From Pseudomonas sp. ok272 (lineage in GTDB: Bacteria; Pseudomonadota; Gammaproteobacteria; Pseudomonadales; Pseudomonadaceae), in contig NZ_FOCB01000005.1 in the NCBI RefSeq assembly GCF_900109995.1, positions 186,001 through 250,000 of the forward strand: a DNA stretch of 64,000 nt. Direction: 5' to 3'. A program made the position numbers and the translations under genes. The notes beneath the pieces were generated by a model that made no database searches, was not told the origin of the DNA, and saw only the letters and a program-made list of their open reading frames with translations. Below, piece by piece: positions 1 to 10,304 of the stretch; the first letter of the stretch is position 1; every line of letters starts with the position of its first letter.

Positions 1-184
1 TGTCTCCCCATAGAATTGATTCGCCATGCCTGCGCAGCTGTTTATACTGCAACCGAACACGCCGTACTCACTTGCGCACAGACTAATTCCAATAAATGTT
101 GCTGCTCCCGGCTCTGCATCGAGCGGGAGGCTGGCATGCGTTCGCCTGATCAAAGCGTCAAGACTACCGACAGAGACCTTGCGC

Positions 185-1354
185 ATGCCACTGGCCTTGC
201 TTGCTTTAGCCGTTGCCGCGTTTGGCATCGGCACCACTGAATTCGTAATCATGGGCCTGTTGCCCGATGTCGCCCGCGACCTTGGCGTCAGCATCCCCGA
301 CGCCGGCCTGCTGATCACCGGCTACGCCCTGGGCGTGGTGTTTGGCGCTCCAATCCTGGCGGTCGGCACCGCCAACATGCCGCGCAAGGCCACCTTGCTC
401 GGCATGACCCTGATGTTCATCCTCGGCAACGTGCTCTGCGCCCTGGCACCGAACTACGCCACGCTGATGGCCGCGCGGGTGGTCACAGCACTGTGCCATG
501 GTGCGTTCTTCGGGATTGGCTCGGTGGTGGCCGCCGGACTGGTCGCACCCAACAAGCGCGCCCAGGCGATTGCGCTGATGTTCACCGGCCTGACCCTGGC
601 CAATGTGCTCGGCGTGCCACTGGGCACCGCGCTGGGCCAATACGCCGGCTGGCGCTCGACCTTTTGGGCGGTGTCGGTGATCGGGGTGATCGCGGCGTTT
701 GCCCAGTGGCGCTGGTTGCCCAGGCACATCGCCATGGACAAGGCCAACCTGGCCAGTGAGTTCAAGGTGCTGGGCAAGGCCAACGTGCTGCTGGCCCTGG
801 GCATGAGCGTGCTGGCCTCCACCAGCCTGTTCAGCGTGTTCACCTACATCGCGCCGATCCTGCAGGACATCACCGGCGTCAGCCCCCATGGCGTGACGCT
901 CATGTTGTTGCTGTTCGGCGTAGGCCTGACGGCAGGCAGCGTGCTCGGCGGCAAGCTGGCCGACAGCCGCCTGCTGCCGTCACTGGTGGGCATGGCCCTG
1001 GCGGTCGTCGTGGTGCTGGCGGCGTTCAGCCAGACCAGCCATTCGGTGATCCCAGCGGCGATCACGCTGGTGCTGTGGGGGATTTTTGCCTTCGCGCTGT
1101 GCCCGATCCTGCAACTGCTGATCATCGACCAGGCCCACGAGGCACCCAACCTGGGCTCGACCCTCAATCAGAGCGCCTTCAACCTGGGCAACGCGGCAGG
1201 CGCCTGGATCGGCGGACTGGTGGTCGCCAGCGGCGCCGACCTGGCTGACCTGCCCTGGACGGGTTCGCTGGTCAGCGGCTTGACCGTGCTGGCGGCGCTG
1301 TTCTTTATCTACCTGCAACGTCGCCGCGCGACCACCACAACGGTCCCCGGCTGA
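185..1354 (+). CDS. MFS transporter, AraJ/DHA1-like exporter
   Basis: Inner-membrane major facilitator of 389 residues, the usual length for a 12-helix carrier. The frame is open from position 26, but the ATG at 185 is preferred because the family begins directly with the first helix (MPLALLALAVAAFGIGTTEF). The GTTEFVIMGLLP segment near residue 15 is typical of the sugar-efflux/arabinose-polymer exporter branch (AraJ, YdhP type), and long hydrophobic segments continue to the C-terminus. The substrate cannot be read from sequence; export of a small metabolite or drug driven by the proton gradient is the family expectation. It stands alone, convergent with the thioesterase downstream, with a strong inverted repeat between them. 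The upstream 184 bases hold no recognisable gene, and the ribosome site (AGAGACC) is weak. Confidence 0.85.
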   Translation: MPLALLALAVAAFGIGTTEFVIMGLLPDVARDLGVSIPDAGLLITGYALGVVFGAPILAVGTANMPRKATLLGMTLMFILGNVLCALAPNYATLMAARVVTALCHGAFFGIGSVVAAGLVAPNKRAQAIALMFTGLTLANVLGVPLGTALGQYAGWRSTFWAVSVIGVIAAFAQWRWLPRHIAMDKANLASEFKVLGKANVLLALGMSVLASTSLFSVFTYIAPILQDITGVSPHGVTLMLLLFGVGLTAGSVLGGKLADSRLLPSLVGMALAVVVVLAAFSQTSHSVIPAAITLVLWGIFAFALCPILQLLIIDQAHEAPNLGSTLNQSAFNLGNAAGAWIGGLVVASGADLADLPWTGSLVSGLTVLAALFFIYLQRRRATTTTVPG

Positions 1355-1369
1355 GCCTTGCGCTGGGTT

Positions 1370-1403
1370 CTTGTGCCGAGGGCGCCATCGTCTTCGGCAC
1401 AAG
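1370..1403. terminator. inverted repeat between convergent genes
   Basis: CTTGTGCCGA at 1370-1379 pairs perfectly with TCGGCACAAG at 1394-1403 across a 14-base loop. It lies between two genes that converge. There is no T-run on either side, so if it ends transcription it is not a classical intrinsic terminator. Confidence 0.45.
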
Positions 1404-1411
1404 GACAGCCG

Positions 1412-1816
1412 TCATTCCTGGCCGTCTTCTTCCTGGAACTGATCCTTCACGTACTTGATCTCGGTCCGGCCATGGGGCGCGGGCAGGCCGTCTTCACCCA
1501 GATTGACGAAGACCATTTTCTCCACGGTCAGGATGCTCTTACGGGTGATCTTGTTGCGCACTTCGCACGTCAGGGTGATCGAGGTGCGACCGAACTCGGT
1601 GGCGGTGATCCCCAACTCGATAATGTCGCCCTGGCGCGAGGCGCTGACGAAGTTGATCTCGGAAATGTACTTGGTGACCACGCGCTGGTTGCCCAGTTGG
1701 ACGATGGCGTAGATCGCCGCTTCCTCGTCGATCCAGCGCAGCAGGCTACCGCCGAACAGCGTGCCATTGGGGTTGAGGTCTTCGGGTTTTACCCATTTGC
1801 GGGTGTGGAAGTTCAT
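1412..1816 (-). CDS. acyl-CoA thioesterase, hotdog fold (YciA/BFIT type)
   Basis: Cytosolic hotdog-fold thioesterase of 134 residues that would hydrolyse acyl-CoA to free acid and CoA. The start at 1816 (MNFHTRKW) is chosen over a longer frame to 1918 because AGGAGTGAGC lies just upstream and family members begin there. The NPNGTLFGGSLLRWIDEEAA stretch is the hallmark helix region of the family, with Asn/Gly and Asp/Glu residues at the expected active-site position. FGRTSITLTCEVRNK forms the later strand. Chain-length preference is unknown. It is a single gene transcribed away from ahcY. Confidence 0.85.
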   Translation of the reverse strand: MNFHTRKWVKPEDLNPNGTLFGGSLLRWIDEEAAIYAIVQLGNQRVVTKYISEINFVSASRQGDIIELGITATEFGRTSITLTCEVRNKITRKSILTVEKMVFVNLGEDGLPAPHGRTEIKYVKDQFQEEDGQE

Positions 1817-1936
1817 GCTCACTCCTGACCATCTTGGCGATTGATGGCGGCCATCATGGCAGACCACACGTCCAGGCTCCATGAGCCTTAGACTATGGTC
1901 CCGATAAGGGAAGTTCATGTAACCGACAGAAACCCT

Positions 1937-1964
1937 TTGGCAGATCAGCCTGGCCCGCTATAAT
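1937..1964 (+). promoter_or_regulatory. sigma70 promoter of ahcY
   Basis: TTGGCA at 1937-1942 and a perfect TATAAT at 1959-1964 are separated by 16 bases. Transcription would start near 1971, leaving a leader of about 170 nt that contains the riboswitch. An inverted repeat (AAAACGGT at 1977-1984, ACCGTTTT at 1999-2006) sits at the start of this leader. Confidence 0.65.
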
Positions 1965-2016
1965 CGCCCCCGTTTCAAAACGGTCATCTTCACTTGATAC
2001 CGTTTTCCCGCCACCT

Positions 2017-3548
<1,532 letters not shown>

Positions 3549-3571
3549 TCGGCCCTGCTGCCTGCTCTCCC

Positions 3572-3663
3572 TGTGGGAGCGGGCTTGCCCGCGAAGGCGT
3601 TGGCACATTCAACCTCAACGTTGGCTGTTGCACCGCGTTCGCGAGCACCCCCGCCTCCACACA
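3572..3663. repeat. REP pair (REPIN-like), one arm degenerate
   Basis: TGTGGGAGCGGGCTTGCCCG at 3572 begins a REP arm. A decayed inverse arm (GCGTTCGCGAGCACCCCCGCC, then TCCACA) ends near 3662. It lies between ahcY and metF. Confidence 0.75.
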
Positions 3664-3708
3664 GACGGTGCATGCCTTACAGGCTTTTGAGTTTCCAAGG
3701 ATCCGACC

Positions 3709-4554
3709 ATGTCCCAAGACCGTCGCTACAGCTTCGAGTTCTTCCCGACCAAGACCGATGCTGGGCATGAAAAACTGCTCGCCACTGCCCGTCAACTGGC
3801 GACCTACAACCCCGACTTCTTCTCGTGCACCTACGGTGCCGGCGGCTCGACACGTGATCGCACGATCAACACCGTGTTGCAGCTAGAAAGCGAAGTCAAA
3901 GTACCGGCCGCACCGCACCTGTCGTGCGTGGGCGACAGCAAGGACGACCTGCGCAGCCTGCTGAACGAGTACAAGGCGGCGGGCATCAAACGTATCGTCG
4001 CACTGCGCGGTGACCTGCCTTCAGGCATGGGCATGGCCAGCGGCGAGTTGCGCTACGCCAATGACCTGGTTGAATTCATCCGCGAAGAAACGGCTGATCA
4101 TTTTCACCTCGAAGTCGCCGCTTACCCGGAAATGCACCCACAAGCGCGCAACTTCGAAGACGATCTGGCCAATTTCGTGCGCAAGGCCAACGCTGGCGCC
4201 GACAGTGCGATCACCCAGTACTTCTTCAACGCCGACAGCTACTTCTACTTCGTTGAACGTGTACGGGCGCTGGGCGTCATGATTCCGATCGTGCCGGGCA
4301 TCATGCCGATCACCAACTACACCAAGCTGGCACGCTTCTCCGATGCCTGTGGTGCAGAGATCCCCCGCTGGATCCGTAAGCAGCTGGAAGCCTACGGCGA
4401 TGACTCCGAGAGCATCCAAGCGTTCGGCACCCAGGTGATCACGGAAATGTGTGAACGTTTGTTGCAGGGCGGCGCACCGGGGCTGCACTTCTATACCCTG
4501 AACCAAGCTGAACCTAGCCTGGCTATCTGGAACAATCTGAAGCTACCTCGTTAA
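3709..4554 (+). CDS. metF: 5,10-methylenetetrahydrofolate reductase
   Basis: FAD enzyme of 281 residues, the bacterial MetF length, that reduces 5,10-methylene-THF to 5-methyl-THF for methionine synthesis. The N-terminal YSFEFFPTKTDAG strand, the CTYGAGGSTRDRT loop near residue 45, RIVALRGDLP near residue 100 and the FYTLNQAEPSLAIW ending are family signatures of this TIM barrel. The start at 3709 follows a GGATCC-type purine stretch. A strong intrinsic terminator follows within 30 bases, so the gene ends its unit. Its position beside riboswitch-controlled ahcY fits a shared methyl-cycle role. Confidence 0.97.
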   Translation: MSQDRRYSFEFFPTKTDAGHEKLLATARQLATYNPDFFSCTYGAGGSTRDRTINTVLQLESEVKVPAAPHLSCVGDSKDDLRSLLNEYKAAGIKRIVALRGDLPSGMGMASGELRYANDLVEFIREETADHFHLEVAAYPEMHPQARNFEDDLANFVRKANAGADSAITQYFFNADSYFYFVERVRALGVMIPIVPGIMPITNYTKLARFSDACGAEIPRWIRKQLEAYGDDSESIQAFGTQVITEMCERLLQGGAPGLHFYTLNQAEPSLAIWNNLKLPR

Positions 4555-4579
4555 CGCAGGTGTAGCATTCAGGAAAACA

Positions 4580-4610
4580 GGCTCTGGAGAAAACCAGGGC
4601 CTTTTTTTAT
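4580..4610 (+). terminator. intrinsic terminator of metF
   Basis: GGCTCTGG (4580-4587) pairs with CCAGGGCC (4594-4601) with one G-T pair, followed by a run of seven T. Confidence 0.9.
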
Positions 4611-4635
4611 TCTCCCTCACCCGGAAACGCAATAA

Positions 4636-5718
4636 ATGTCGACCCCGCGCGCCACTCCTACCCCGCAACTGATCTATCTGGTGTACGGGGCCAATACCTA
4701 CCACCAGGAGGCGGTGTTCAGTATCGCCAGTGCGCTGGCGGGTATGCGCAAGACACCGGGGCAGGCACTGGACATCCAGGTCTTCACCGACAACCCGGCG
4801 CCTTATCGCGATTTGCCGGTGCGGGTCCGCGAGTTCGACGAAAGCACGCGCCAGCAATGGATCGCCCCCCACGGCTATCACTTCCGGGCCAAGCACGTGG
4901 TCATGCAACAGGTCCTGGCCGAGTCCGAACTGGCCCTGCTGATCGACACCGACACGTTCTTCCAGTGCTCGCCGCTGGAGCTGTTCCAACGCGTGGCCCC
5001 TGGCACGCTGCTGTGCAACGCCATCGGCGCGCCCTATGGCATCGACCAGCAGGCGCTGCTCTACCGGACCCTGGCGACGCAGCTTCAAGCGCGGCAACTG
5101 GCGGACGACCAGATGCCGATGCTCAATTCCGGGGTAATCGGGCTTTATCGCGAGGATGCCGACGTCCTCGAACAATCGATTGCCTTGATGGACGAGTTCT
5201 ACCCCCTGGCCAAGGGCGCCTACACCCTCGAAGAGTTTTGCCTGGCCGTGGCCGCCTACCGCACCAAGCAGGTGCGTGAATGCACCGACCTGATCCACCA
5301 CTACTGGAGCCGCAAACAGCTGTTTCGCGCCAAGATCCAGGCCTGGCTGGACAAGCACGGCGCCGATCCGATCAGCGCCCTGGCCCTGGACGAGACCGCC
5401 CTGGTCACGCCAACCCTGCCGCGCCCGCCCACCTTCCAGCGCCTGCTGTTCAAGTTGGCAACCCTGGCCTTGCCCCGCCAGCAGCGCCAGTTCATGCGCG
5501 AAATCCTCTACGGCTGCTACCGCCATCCCAACCCGTTCGACCAGGCGTGTACGCCGGTCTGGTGGGAAAAAGCCCGCGAGAACCTTGAGAAGCGTCTCAA
5601 GCGGCCGCTGCCGAACCCGCAACTGGAACGCTGGTTCAACCACCCGATCAATCGGCTGGTGCTGGGGCAACGCCGCAAGGCTATCTACCTACACCTGGCG
5701 CAGGGAAAAGACGACTGA
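4636..5718 (+). CDS. conserved protein of unknown function, GT-A glycosyltransferase-like
   Basis: A protein of 360 residues that I do not recognise by name. The N-terminal LIYLVYGANTYHQEAVFSI strand, a central LLIDTDTFF (about residues 100-108) and the QMPMLNSGVIGL loop resemble nucleotide-sugar-binding GT-A folds, where a DxD motif binds the metal and sugar nucleotide. No signal peptide or clear membrane helix is visible, and the C-terminal third is basic. The start follows only a weak purine stretch. It is monocistronic after the metF terminator, 56 bases ahead of a periplasmic binding protein. A glycosyltransferase role is inference only. Confidence 0.6.
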   Translation: MSTPRATPTPQLIYLVYGANTYHQEAVFSIASALAGMRKTPGQALDIQVFTDNPAPYRDLPVRVREFDESTRQQWIAPHGYHFRAKHVVMQQVLAESELALLIDTDTFFQCSPLELFQRVAPGTLLCNAIGAPYGIDQQALLYRTLATQLQARQLADDQMPMLNSGVIGLYREDADVLEQSIALMDEFYPLAKGAYTLEEFCLAVAAYRTKQVRECTDLIHHYWSRKQLFRAKIQAWLDKHGADPISALALDETALVTPTLPRPPTFQRLLFKLATLALPRQQRQFMREILYGCYRHPNPFDQACTPVWWEKARENLEKRLKRPLPNPQLERWFNHPINRLVLGQRRKAIYLHLAQGKDD

Positions 5719-5774
5719 AGCTCGGGCTAGAGCGCCTCTAGCTATTTCATCGAGTCTCGTCGTAATCTCCAGCG

Positions 5775-6590
5775 ATGCCCGCCATTGCCCAACTGCTGAC
5801 CGCCCTGCTTGTCCTGTGCCTGAGCCTCACCGCCCGGGCCGAGAAGCTGCGCATTGTCACCGAGCCCTGGGCACCCTACGTCTACGAAGAAAACGGCCAG
5901 GCACGCGGGCTGGACTATGAAGCCACGGCGATCGTCTTCCAGCGCCTGGGGATCGAAGTCGAATGGCAATTCCTGCCCTGGAAGCGCTGCCTGCAGATGC
6001 TCGACCAGGGCCTGGCCGACGGCGCACTGGACATCTTCCACAGTAATGAACGCGAAGTCACCCTGCTCTATCCCAGCGAACCACTGTCGCACGTCGAGTT
6101 CGTGATGTTCTACGCCAATGCCCGGCCGCACCCCTTCCGCACCCTCGAAGACCTGCGCGGCCTGACCATCGGCACCTCGCCCGGCTACCTGTACAGCGAG
6201 GATTTTCGTGACTCGACGCTATTCACCCGCGAGCCGGCGCCGACTCACGAAGCCAACTTCGGCAAGCTGGCCCTTGGACGTATCGACCTGCTGATTACCG
6301 ATCGCCGGGTGGGCCAGACCTTGCTCGACAGCCTGAAGCTACGCGACCAGATCAGCGAAAGCCCCACCCTCATCAGCCATGAAGCCCAGTTCCTGGCCGT
6401 ACGCCGCCGGGCTGGCATGGACCTGCTGGTGCAACGCTTCGCTGCCGAGCTCAAGCGCTTCAAGCGCGAGCCGGCGTATGCCCAACTCAGCGCCCGGTAT
6501 GGCGCAACGCCTGTCGTTGCCGCCCAATCGACACCGGTTCAAGCCAGCAAAGAAAAAACCGTTGAGCAGCAGGAAAGCAGCGCGCAGTGA
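5775..6590 (+). CDS. periplasmic solute-binding protein, amino-acid (SBP_bac_3) type
   Basis: A protein of 271 residues with a clear Sec signal peptide (AQLLTALLVLCLSLTARA, cleavage near residue 22). The mature part begins EKLRIVTEPWAPYVYEENGQ and continues with GLDYEATAIVFQRLGIEVEW, the standard first lobe of type-3 extracellular solute-binding proteins. The PWKRCLQMLDQGLADGALD segment marks a subgroup common in pseudomonads and usually found without its own ABC permease. No permease or ATPase lies nearby, so its ligand and partner are unknown. The C-terminal tail (VQASKEKTVEQQESSAQ) is low-complexity. Confidence 0.8.
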   Translation: MPAIAQLLTALLVLCLSLTARAEKLRIVTEPWAPYVYEENGQARGLDYEATAIVFQRLGIEVEWQFLPWKRCLQMLDQGLADGALDIFHSNEREVTLLYPSEPLSHVEFVMFYANARPHPFRTLEDLRGLTIGTSPGYLYSEDFRDSTLFTREPAPTHEANFGKLALGRIDLLITDRRVGQTLLDSLKLRDQISESPTLISHEAQFLAVRRRAGMDLLVQRFAAELKRFKREPAYAQLSARYGATPVVAAQSTPVQASKEKTVEQQESSAQ

Positions 6591-6599
6591 TTGCTCTGT

Positions 6600-6816
6600 T
6601 ATACTCCGGCCTTCCCGCCAGGCTTACGCCCGGACGCTCGGTACGATTAAAGGCATCCCGACTCGCTACAGCGCAGCTTTTCAGCCCGCGCGGGCACTCG
6701 ACGATGAACCTTGCGGCCCCAGCAGGACCGGACGCGATTGCGCTCATTCTTAAACGCCATTCGCGCCAGGCAAGACTATCCCATTGGGCCAAGCCCTAAC
6801 TAAAACAGGATTACTC
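6600..6816 (+). promoter_or_regulatory. long leader of rhlE with candidate -10 element
   Basis: TATACT at 6600-6605 is a good -10 candidate, but no convincing -35 was found. This would leave about 205 nt of untranslated leader before rhlE. Short frames inside the leader carry no recognisable protein. Long leaders are common on cold-inducible RNA-helicase genes; function here is inference. Confidence 0.35.
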
Positions 6817-8676
6817 ATGTCCTTTGCTTCCCTCGGTCTCTCCGAGGCTTTAGTCGGCGCCATCGAAGCCGCCGGCTACACGCAGCCTACTCCAGTGCAA
6901 CAGCGGGCCATTCCCGCCGTGTTGCAAGGTCGCGACCTGATGGTTGCGGCGCAGACAGGTACTGGCAAGACCGGCGGCTTTGCCCTGCCGATCCTTGAGC
7001 GTCTGTTCCCCAACGGTCACCCGGACAAGTCCCAGCGCCATGGCCCACGCCAACCGCGCGTACTGGTCCTGACCCCAACCCGCGAACTGGCCGCCCAGGT
7101 GCACGAGAGCTTCAAGCTCTATGCCCGCGACTTGAAGTTCGTCAGTGCCTGCATCTTCGGCGGCGTTGGCATGAACCCCCAGGTTCAGGCCATGGCCCGT
7201 GGCGTCGACGTACTGGTAGCCTGCCCGGGTCGTTTGCTCGACCTGGCCGGCCAAGGCAGCGTCGACCTGTCCCATGTGGAAATCCTCGTCCTCGACGAAG
7301 CCGACCGCATGCTCGACATGGGCTTTGTCCATGACGTGAAGAAGGTCCTGGCGCGCTTGCCTGCCAAACGGCAGAACCTGCTGTTCTCGGCGACGTTCTC
7401 CAAGGACATCACCGACCTGGCCGGCAAGCTGCTGCACAACCCGGAACGCATCGAAGTCACCCCGCCCAACACCACGGTCGAGCGTATCGAACAGCGTGTG
7501 TTCCGCCTGCCTGCCGCCCACAAGCGCTCGCTGCTGGCCCACCTGATCACCGCCGGTGCCTGGGAACAGGTGCTGGTGTTCACGCGGACCAAGCACGGCG
7601 CCAACCGCCTGGCCGAGTACCTGGACAAACACGGCCTGAGCGCCGTGGCGATCCACGGCAACAAGAGCCAGAACGCGCGCACCAAAGCCCTGGCCGACTT
7701 CAAGGCCGGTCAGGTGCGCATCCTGGTCGCCACCGATATCGCCGCCCGCGGCCTGGATATCGACCAGTTGCCCCACGTGGTCAACTTCGAGCTGCCGAAC
7801 GTCGATGAAGACTACGTGCACCGTATCGGCCGTACAGGCCGCGCCGGGCGTTCGGGCGAGGCGATCTCGCTGGTTGCCCCGGACGAAGAAAAACTGCTGA
7901 AAAGCATCGAGCGCATGACCAAGCAGAAGATCGCCGATGGCGACCTGATGGGGTTTGACTCCAGCGCCGTAGAAGCCGAGAAACCCGAAGTGCGCGAGCG
8001 TCCGGATGTGCGTAACCCGCGCAATCCTCGTGGCCCGCGTGGTGACGGCCCGAATGGCGGCGGCGGTGGTGGCGGTCGCAAGGACAAAGGCAAGGACAAA
8101 GGCGGCAAGGAAAAACCTGCCGCCAGCCGTGGCGAACGCCCTGCGCAAAAACCTCGTGAAGGCACTCCGGCCCGTGAACAGCAGCGCCCGGCGCCACGCG
8201 CCACCGCTGACCGCGCACCGGACGAGTTCCTCGACGACGACGTCGACAACTTCGGCAACCGCGTCGACTACGTACCCCAGGCCAAGCCGGCCCAGGGTCG
8301 CGGCCGTCGCCCGGGCGCTCCGGCGCAAGGTGCAGGCGCAGGTGCACCACGCACCGGCCAGCCACAAGGTCGCCAGAACGGTCCACGCAACAGCAGCGGC
8401 GCCAGCACCGGCACCCCGCCGGCCAAGCGCAGCGGTCCTCGCAATGGTGCCCCGCGTGACGGCCAGGCCCGTCGCGAAGAGTCGCGCAATCGCCGCCCGG
8501 CCCGTGACGATCAGCCGCTGCAGGAGCCTGCGGTACAAAACCCGCGCGGCGGCCCGGCACCGAAGATCATCCACAAGGAGTCGAAGACCGACCGTTTTCC
8601 GACACCTGAGCAGCTCGATCAACTGCCAAGCCGCCCACGCGGTGAAAAACCAGCCTTGCTAACCCGCAACCGCTGA
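6817..8676 (+). CDS. rhlE: ATP-dependent RNA helicase RhlE (DEAD box)
   Basis: Cytosolic DEAD-box RNA helicase of 619 residues. The start at 6817 ([20 protein letters not shown]) matches the RhlE family and includes the Q motif; an upstream in-frame ATG at 6784 adds eleven unlikely residues. Motif I AQTGTGKT is at residues 45-52, followed by [20 protein letters not shown] (motif II), SATFS (III) and [11 protein letters not shown] (VI). After about residue 390 comes a long basic, Gly/Arg/Pro/Lys-rich disordered tail, longer than in enteric RhlE and typical of Pseudomonas. It probably acts in ribosome assembly and mRNA turnover, especially in the cold. Confidence 0.95.
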   Translation: MSFASLGLSEALVGAIEAAGYTQPTPVQQRAIPAVLQGRDLMVAAQTGTGKTGGFALPILERLFPNGHPDKSQRHGPRQPRVLVLTPTRELAAQVHESFKLYARDLKFVSACIFGGVGMNPQVQAMARGVDVLVACPGRLLDLAGQGSVDLSHVEILVLDEADRMLDMGFVHDVKKVLARLPAKRQNLLFSATFSKDITDLAGKLLHNPERIEVTPPNTTVERIEQRVFRLPAAHKRSLLAHLITAGAWEQVLVFTRTKHGANRLAEYLDKHGLSAVAIHGNKSQNARTKALADFKAGQVRILVATDIAARGLDIDQLPHVVNFELPNVDEDYVHRIGRTGRAGRSGEAISLVAPDEEKLLKSIERMTKQKIADGDLMGFDSSAVEAEKPEVRERPDVRNPRNPRGPRGDGPNGGGGGGGRKDKGKDKGGKEKPAASRGERPAQKPREGTPAREQQRPAPRATADRAPDEFLDDDVDNFGNRVDYVPQAKPAQGRGRRPGAPAQGAGAGAPRTGQPQGRQNGPRNSSGASTGTPPAKRSGPRNGAPRDGQARREESRNRRPARDDQPLQEPAVQNPRGGPAPKIIHKESKTDRFPTPEQLDQLPSRPRGEKPALLTRNR

Positions 8677-8693
8677 TTTTTCAAGCGCCATGA

Positions 8694-8732
8694 AAAACGC
8701 CCCGGACTCTCACGAGCCGGGGCGTTTTTTTA
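8694..8732. terminator. bidirectional intrinsic terminator, rhlE/yceI
   Basis: AAAACGCCCCGG and CCGGGGCGTTTTTTT form a near-perfect GC stem with A-run and T-run on opposite sides. It lies between two convergent genes, so it can serve both. Confidence 0.92.
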
Positions 8733-8742
8733 TGCGCTTTGG

Positions 8743-8819
8743 GTAGGCGCGAGGCTTGCCTGCGATGGGTTCACCCTGTTGACGGCGGCATTACCCATGC
8801 AGCCTTCGCGCCTACAGGC
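8743..8819. repeat. degenerate REP pair
   Basis: GTAGGCGCGAGGCTTGCCTG at 8743 and an inverse CTTCGCGCCTACAGGCG ending near 8819 resemble the GTAGGAGCGAGGCTTGCC family found elsewhere in the window, with several mismatches. Confidence 0.5.
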
Positions 8820-8825
8820 GAAGCA

Positions 8826-9422
8826 TTACTTGGCTTTCACGCCTTCGAACGTCACGTACAGTTCAACCTGGTCGGACTTTGGACCCAAGTCTTTCTGCTT
8901 GCCGAAATCGGAACGTTTGATGACGGTGGTGCCTTCGAAGCCGGCACGGTAGCCGCCCCATGGATCCTTGCCTTCACCCAGGAAGGTGGCCTTGACCACG
9001 ACGGGCTTGGTCACGCCGGCGATGGTCAGGTCACCCGCCACATCGGCAGTGGCCTCGCCAGCCGCGTTCTTGCCTGTCGGCTTGACGCTGGTGGAGACGA
9101 ACGTGGCCTTGGCGAACTTGCCTGCATTCAGGAAGTCCGCGCTGACGATGTGCTTATCGCGCTCGGCATGGTTGGTGAACACGCTGGCGGTGTTCACGTT
9201 GAACGCGATCTTGGCGTCTTCCGGCTTGGCAGCGTCGAAGCTGAAGGTGCCGTCGATGTCCTTGAAGGTACCGGTAATGAAGCTGTAGCCCAGGTGGCTG
9301 ACCTTGAAGTCAACGAAAGCGTGCTGGCCTTCCTTGTCGACAACGTAGTCAGCGGCCATTACCTGGCCAGCCGACAGCAGCGCAGTACCAATTGCCAGAG
9401 CGGCGAGAGTCTTCTTCAACAT
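8826..9422 (-). CDS. YceI-family periplasmic protein
   Basis: Periplasmic lipocalin-like beta-barrel of 198 residues. The start at 9422 gives a clean signal peptide ([20 protein letters not shown], then VMAA before the cleavage site). [20 protein letters not shown] and [11 protein letters not shown] are the typical first strands of the YceI fold, which binds isoprenoid or other lipid-like molecules. The exact ligand is unknown. It starts 31 bases after a cytochrome b561 gene, and this pairing recurs in many bacteria, suggesting a redox or quinone-related role in the envelope. Confidence 0.92.
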   Translation of the reverse strand: MLKKTLAALAIGTALLSAGQVMAADYVVDKEGQHAFVDFKVSHLGYSFITGTFKDIDGTFSFDAAKPEDAKIAFNVNTASVFTNHAERDKHIVSADFLNAGKFAKATFVSTSVKPTGKNAAGEATADVAGDLTIAGVTKPVVVKATFLGEGKDPWGGYRAGFEGTTVIKRSDFGKQKDLGPKSDQVELYVTFEGVKAK

Positions 9423-9453
9423 ACTTTCTATTCCTTGGAGTCGAGGTTGAACT

Positions 9454-10005
9454 TCAGGCTTTGCGGCCCAGCATTCGCGCCAGGGTCGCATCACGGTCGA
9501 TAAAGTGGTGCTTCAATGCTGCCAGCGCATGGAGACCGGAACCAATCACCAGTGCCCACGCCAGGTACAGATGGATCGCACCCGCTATGTCTGCCTGCTC
9601 CGGTAGACCGGAAATCAGCGCAGGTACTTCAAACAGGCCAAACACCGGGATCCCGACACCGTCTGCGGTGGAAATCAGGTAACCGGCAATCATCACCGCG
9701 AACAACGCGATGTACAGGAACCCGTGACCGAGCTTGGCACCCAGGCGAGTCATGCGGCTGTAGCTGGCCAGGGTCGGCGGCGGCGGACTGATCCAGCGCC
9801 ACAACACCCGCAGCAGCATCACGGCAAAGAGCACCAGGCCCATGCTTTTGTGCAGGTCCGGGGCGTCTTTGCGCCAGGTGCTGTAGTAATCCAGCCCGAC
9901 CATCCACAAACCCAGGGCGAACAGACCGATCACCACCAAGGCCACGCCCCAGTGCATAAAAATACTGATCCAGCCGTAGCGAGATGGAGCGTTACGTAGC
10001 TGCAT
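9454..10005 (-). CDS. cytochrome b561 family membrane protein
   Basis: Inner-membrane di-haem cytochrome of 183 residues with four hydrophobic helices. Candidate haem-ligating histidines are at residues 18, 52, 145 and 159 ([27 protein letters not shown]), the spacing seen in prokaryotic b561 proteins that oxidise ubiquinol and pass electrons to periplasmic acceptors. First gene of a two-gene unit with yceI. The upstream region is shared with divergent bioA and contains two dyads that may be operators. Confidence 0.92.
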   Translation of the reverse strand: MQLRNAPSRYGWISIFMHWGVALVVIGLFALGLWMVGLDYYSTWRKDAPDLHKSMGLVLFAVMLLRVLWRWISPPPPTLASYSRMTRLGAKLGHGFLYIALFAVMIAGYLISTADGVGIPVFGLFEVPALISGLPEQADIAGAIHLYLAWALVIGSGLHALAALKHHFIDRDATLARMLGRKA

Positions 10006-10304
10006 TGCTTAGACCCTGTAAGAACTGCGACCAAGACTAACCCGTTATCTATCGAATTAAAGCGGAATTTTTCGCTTTGAACTATCGAGAAAACCGATAA
10101 ATAGTCTGAAGCCCGATGGTTAAGGAAAGATTAACCATTGGGCAGACTTACCGTTCAGCCCACCGGCCGTGCCCCCCAGCGTGGCACGCTCGTCACTGCA
10201 GGCACGTGAAAACACCACAATAGGTTGTCCGCATCCCTTTGATTGCATAGGCTTGCGCGATTGTTTGCCCGCGCGCGTCGCGAGCGGTCTCGAGGAGAAT
10301 AGAC
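10006..10304. promoter_or_regulatory. divergent control region, cytochrome b561 / bioA
   Basis: An AT-rich gene-free gap. It holds a hairpin AAAGCG-N8-CGCTTT (10059-10078) and a perfect dyad ATGGTTAA-N7-TTAACCAT (10116-10138), extending to 9 of 10 matching pairs per arm. These look like operator sites. The 3' half leads into bioA with a good GAGGAGAAT ribosome site before 10305. No small gene was recognised. Confidence 0.5.

Noticed and set aside
6850..8622. 590-codon minus-strand frame opposite rhlE
   Set aside because: Shadow of the DEAD-box gene, whose motifs are unambiguous.
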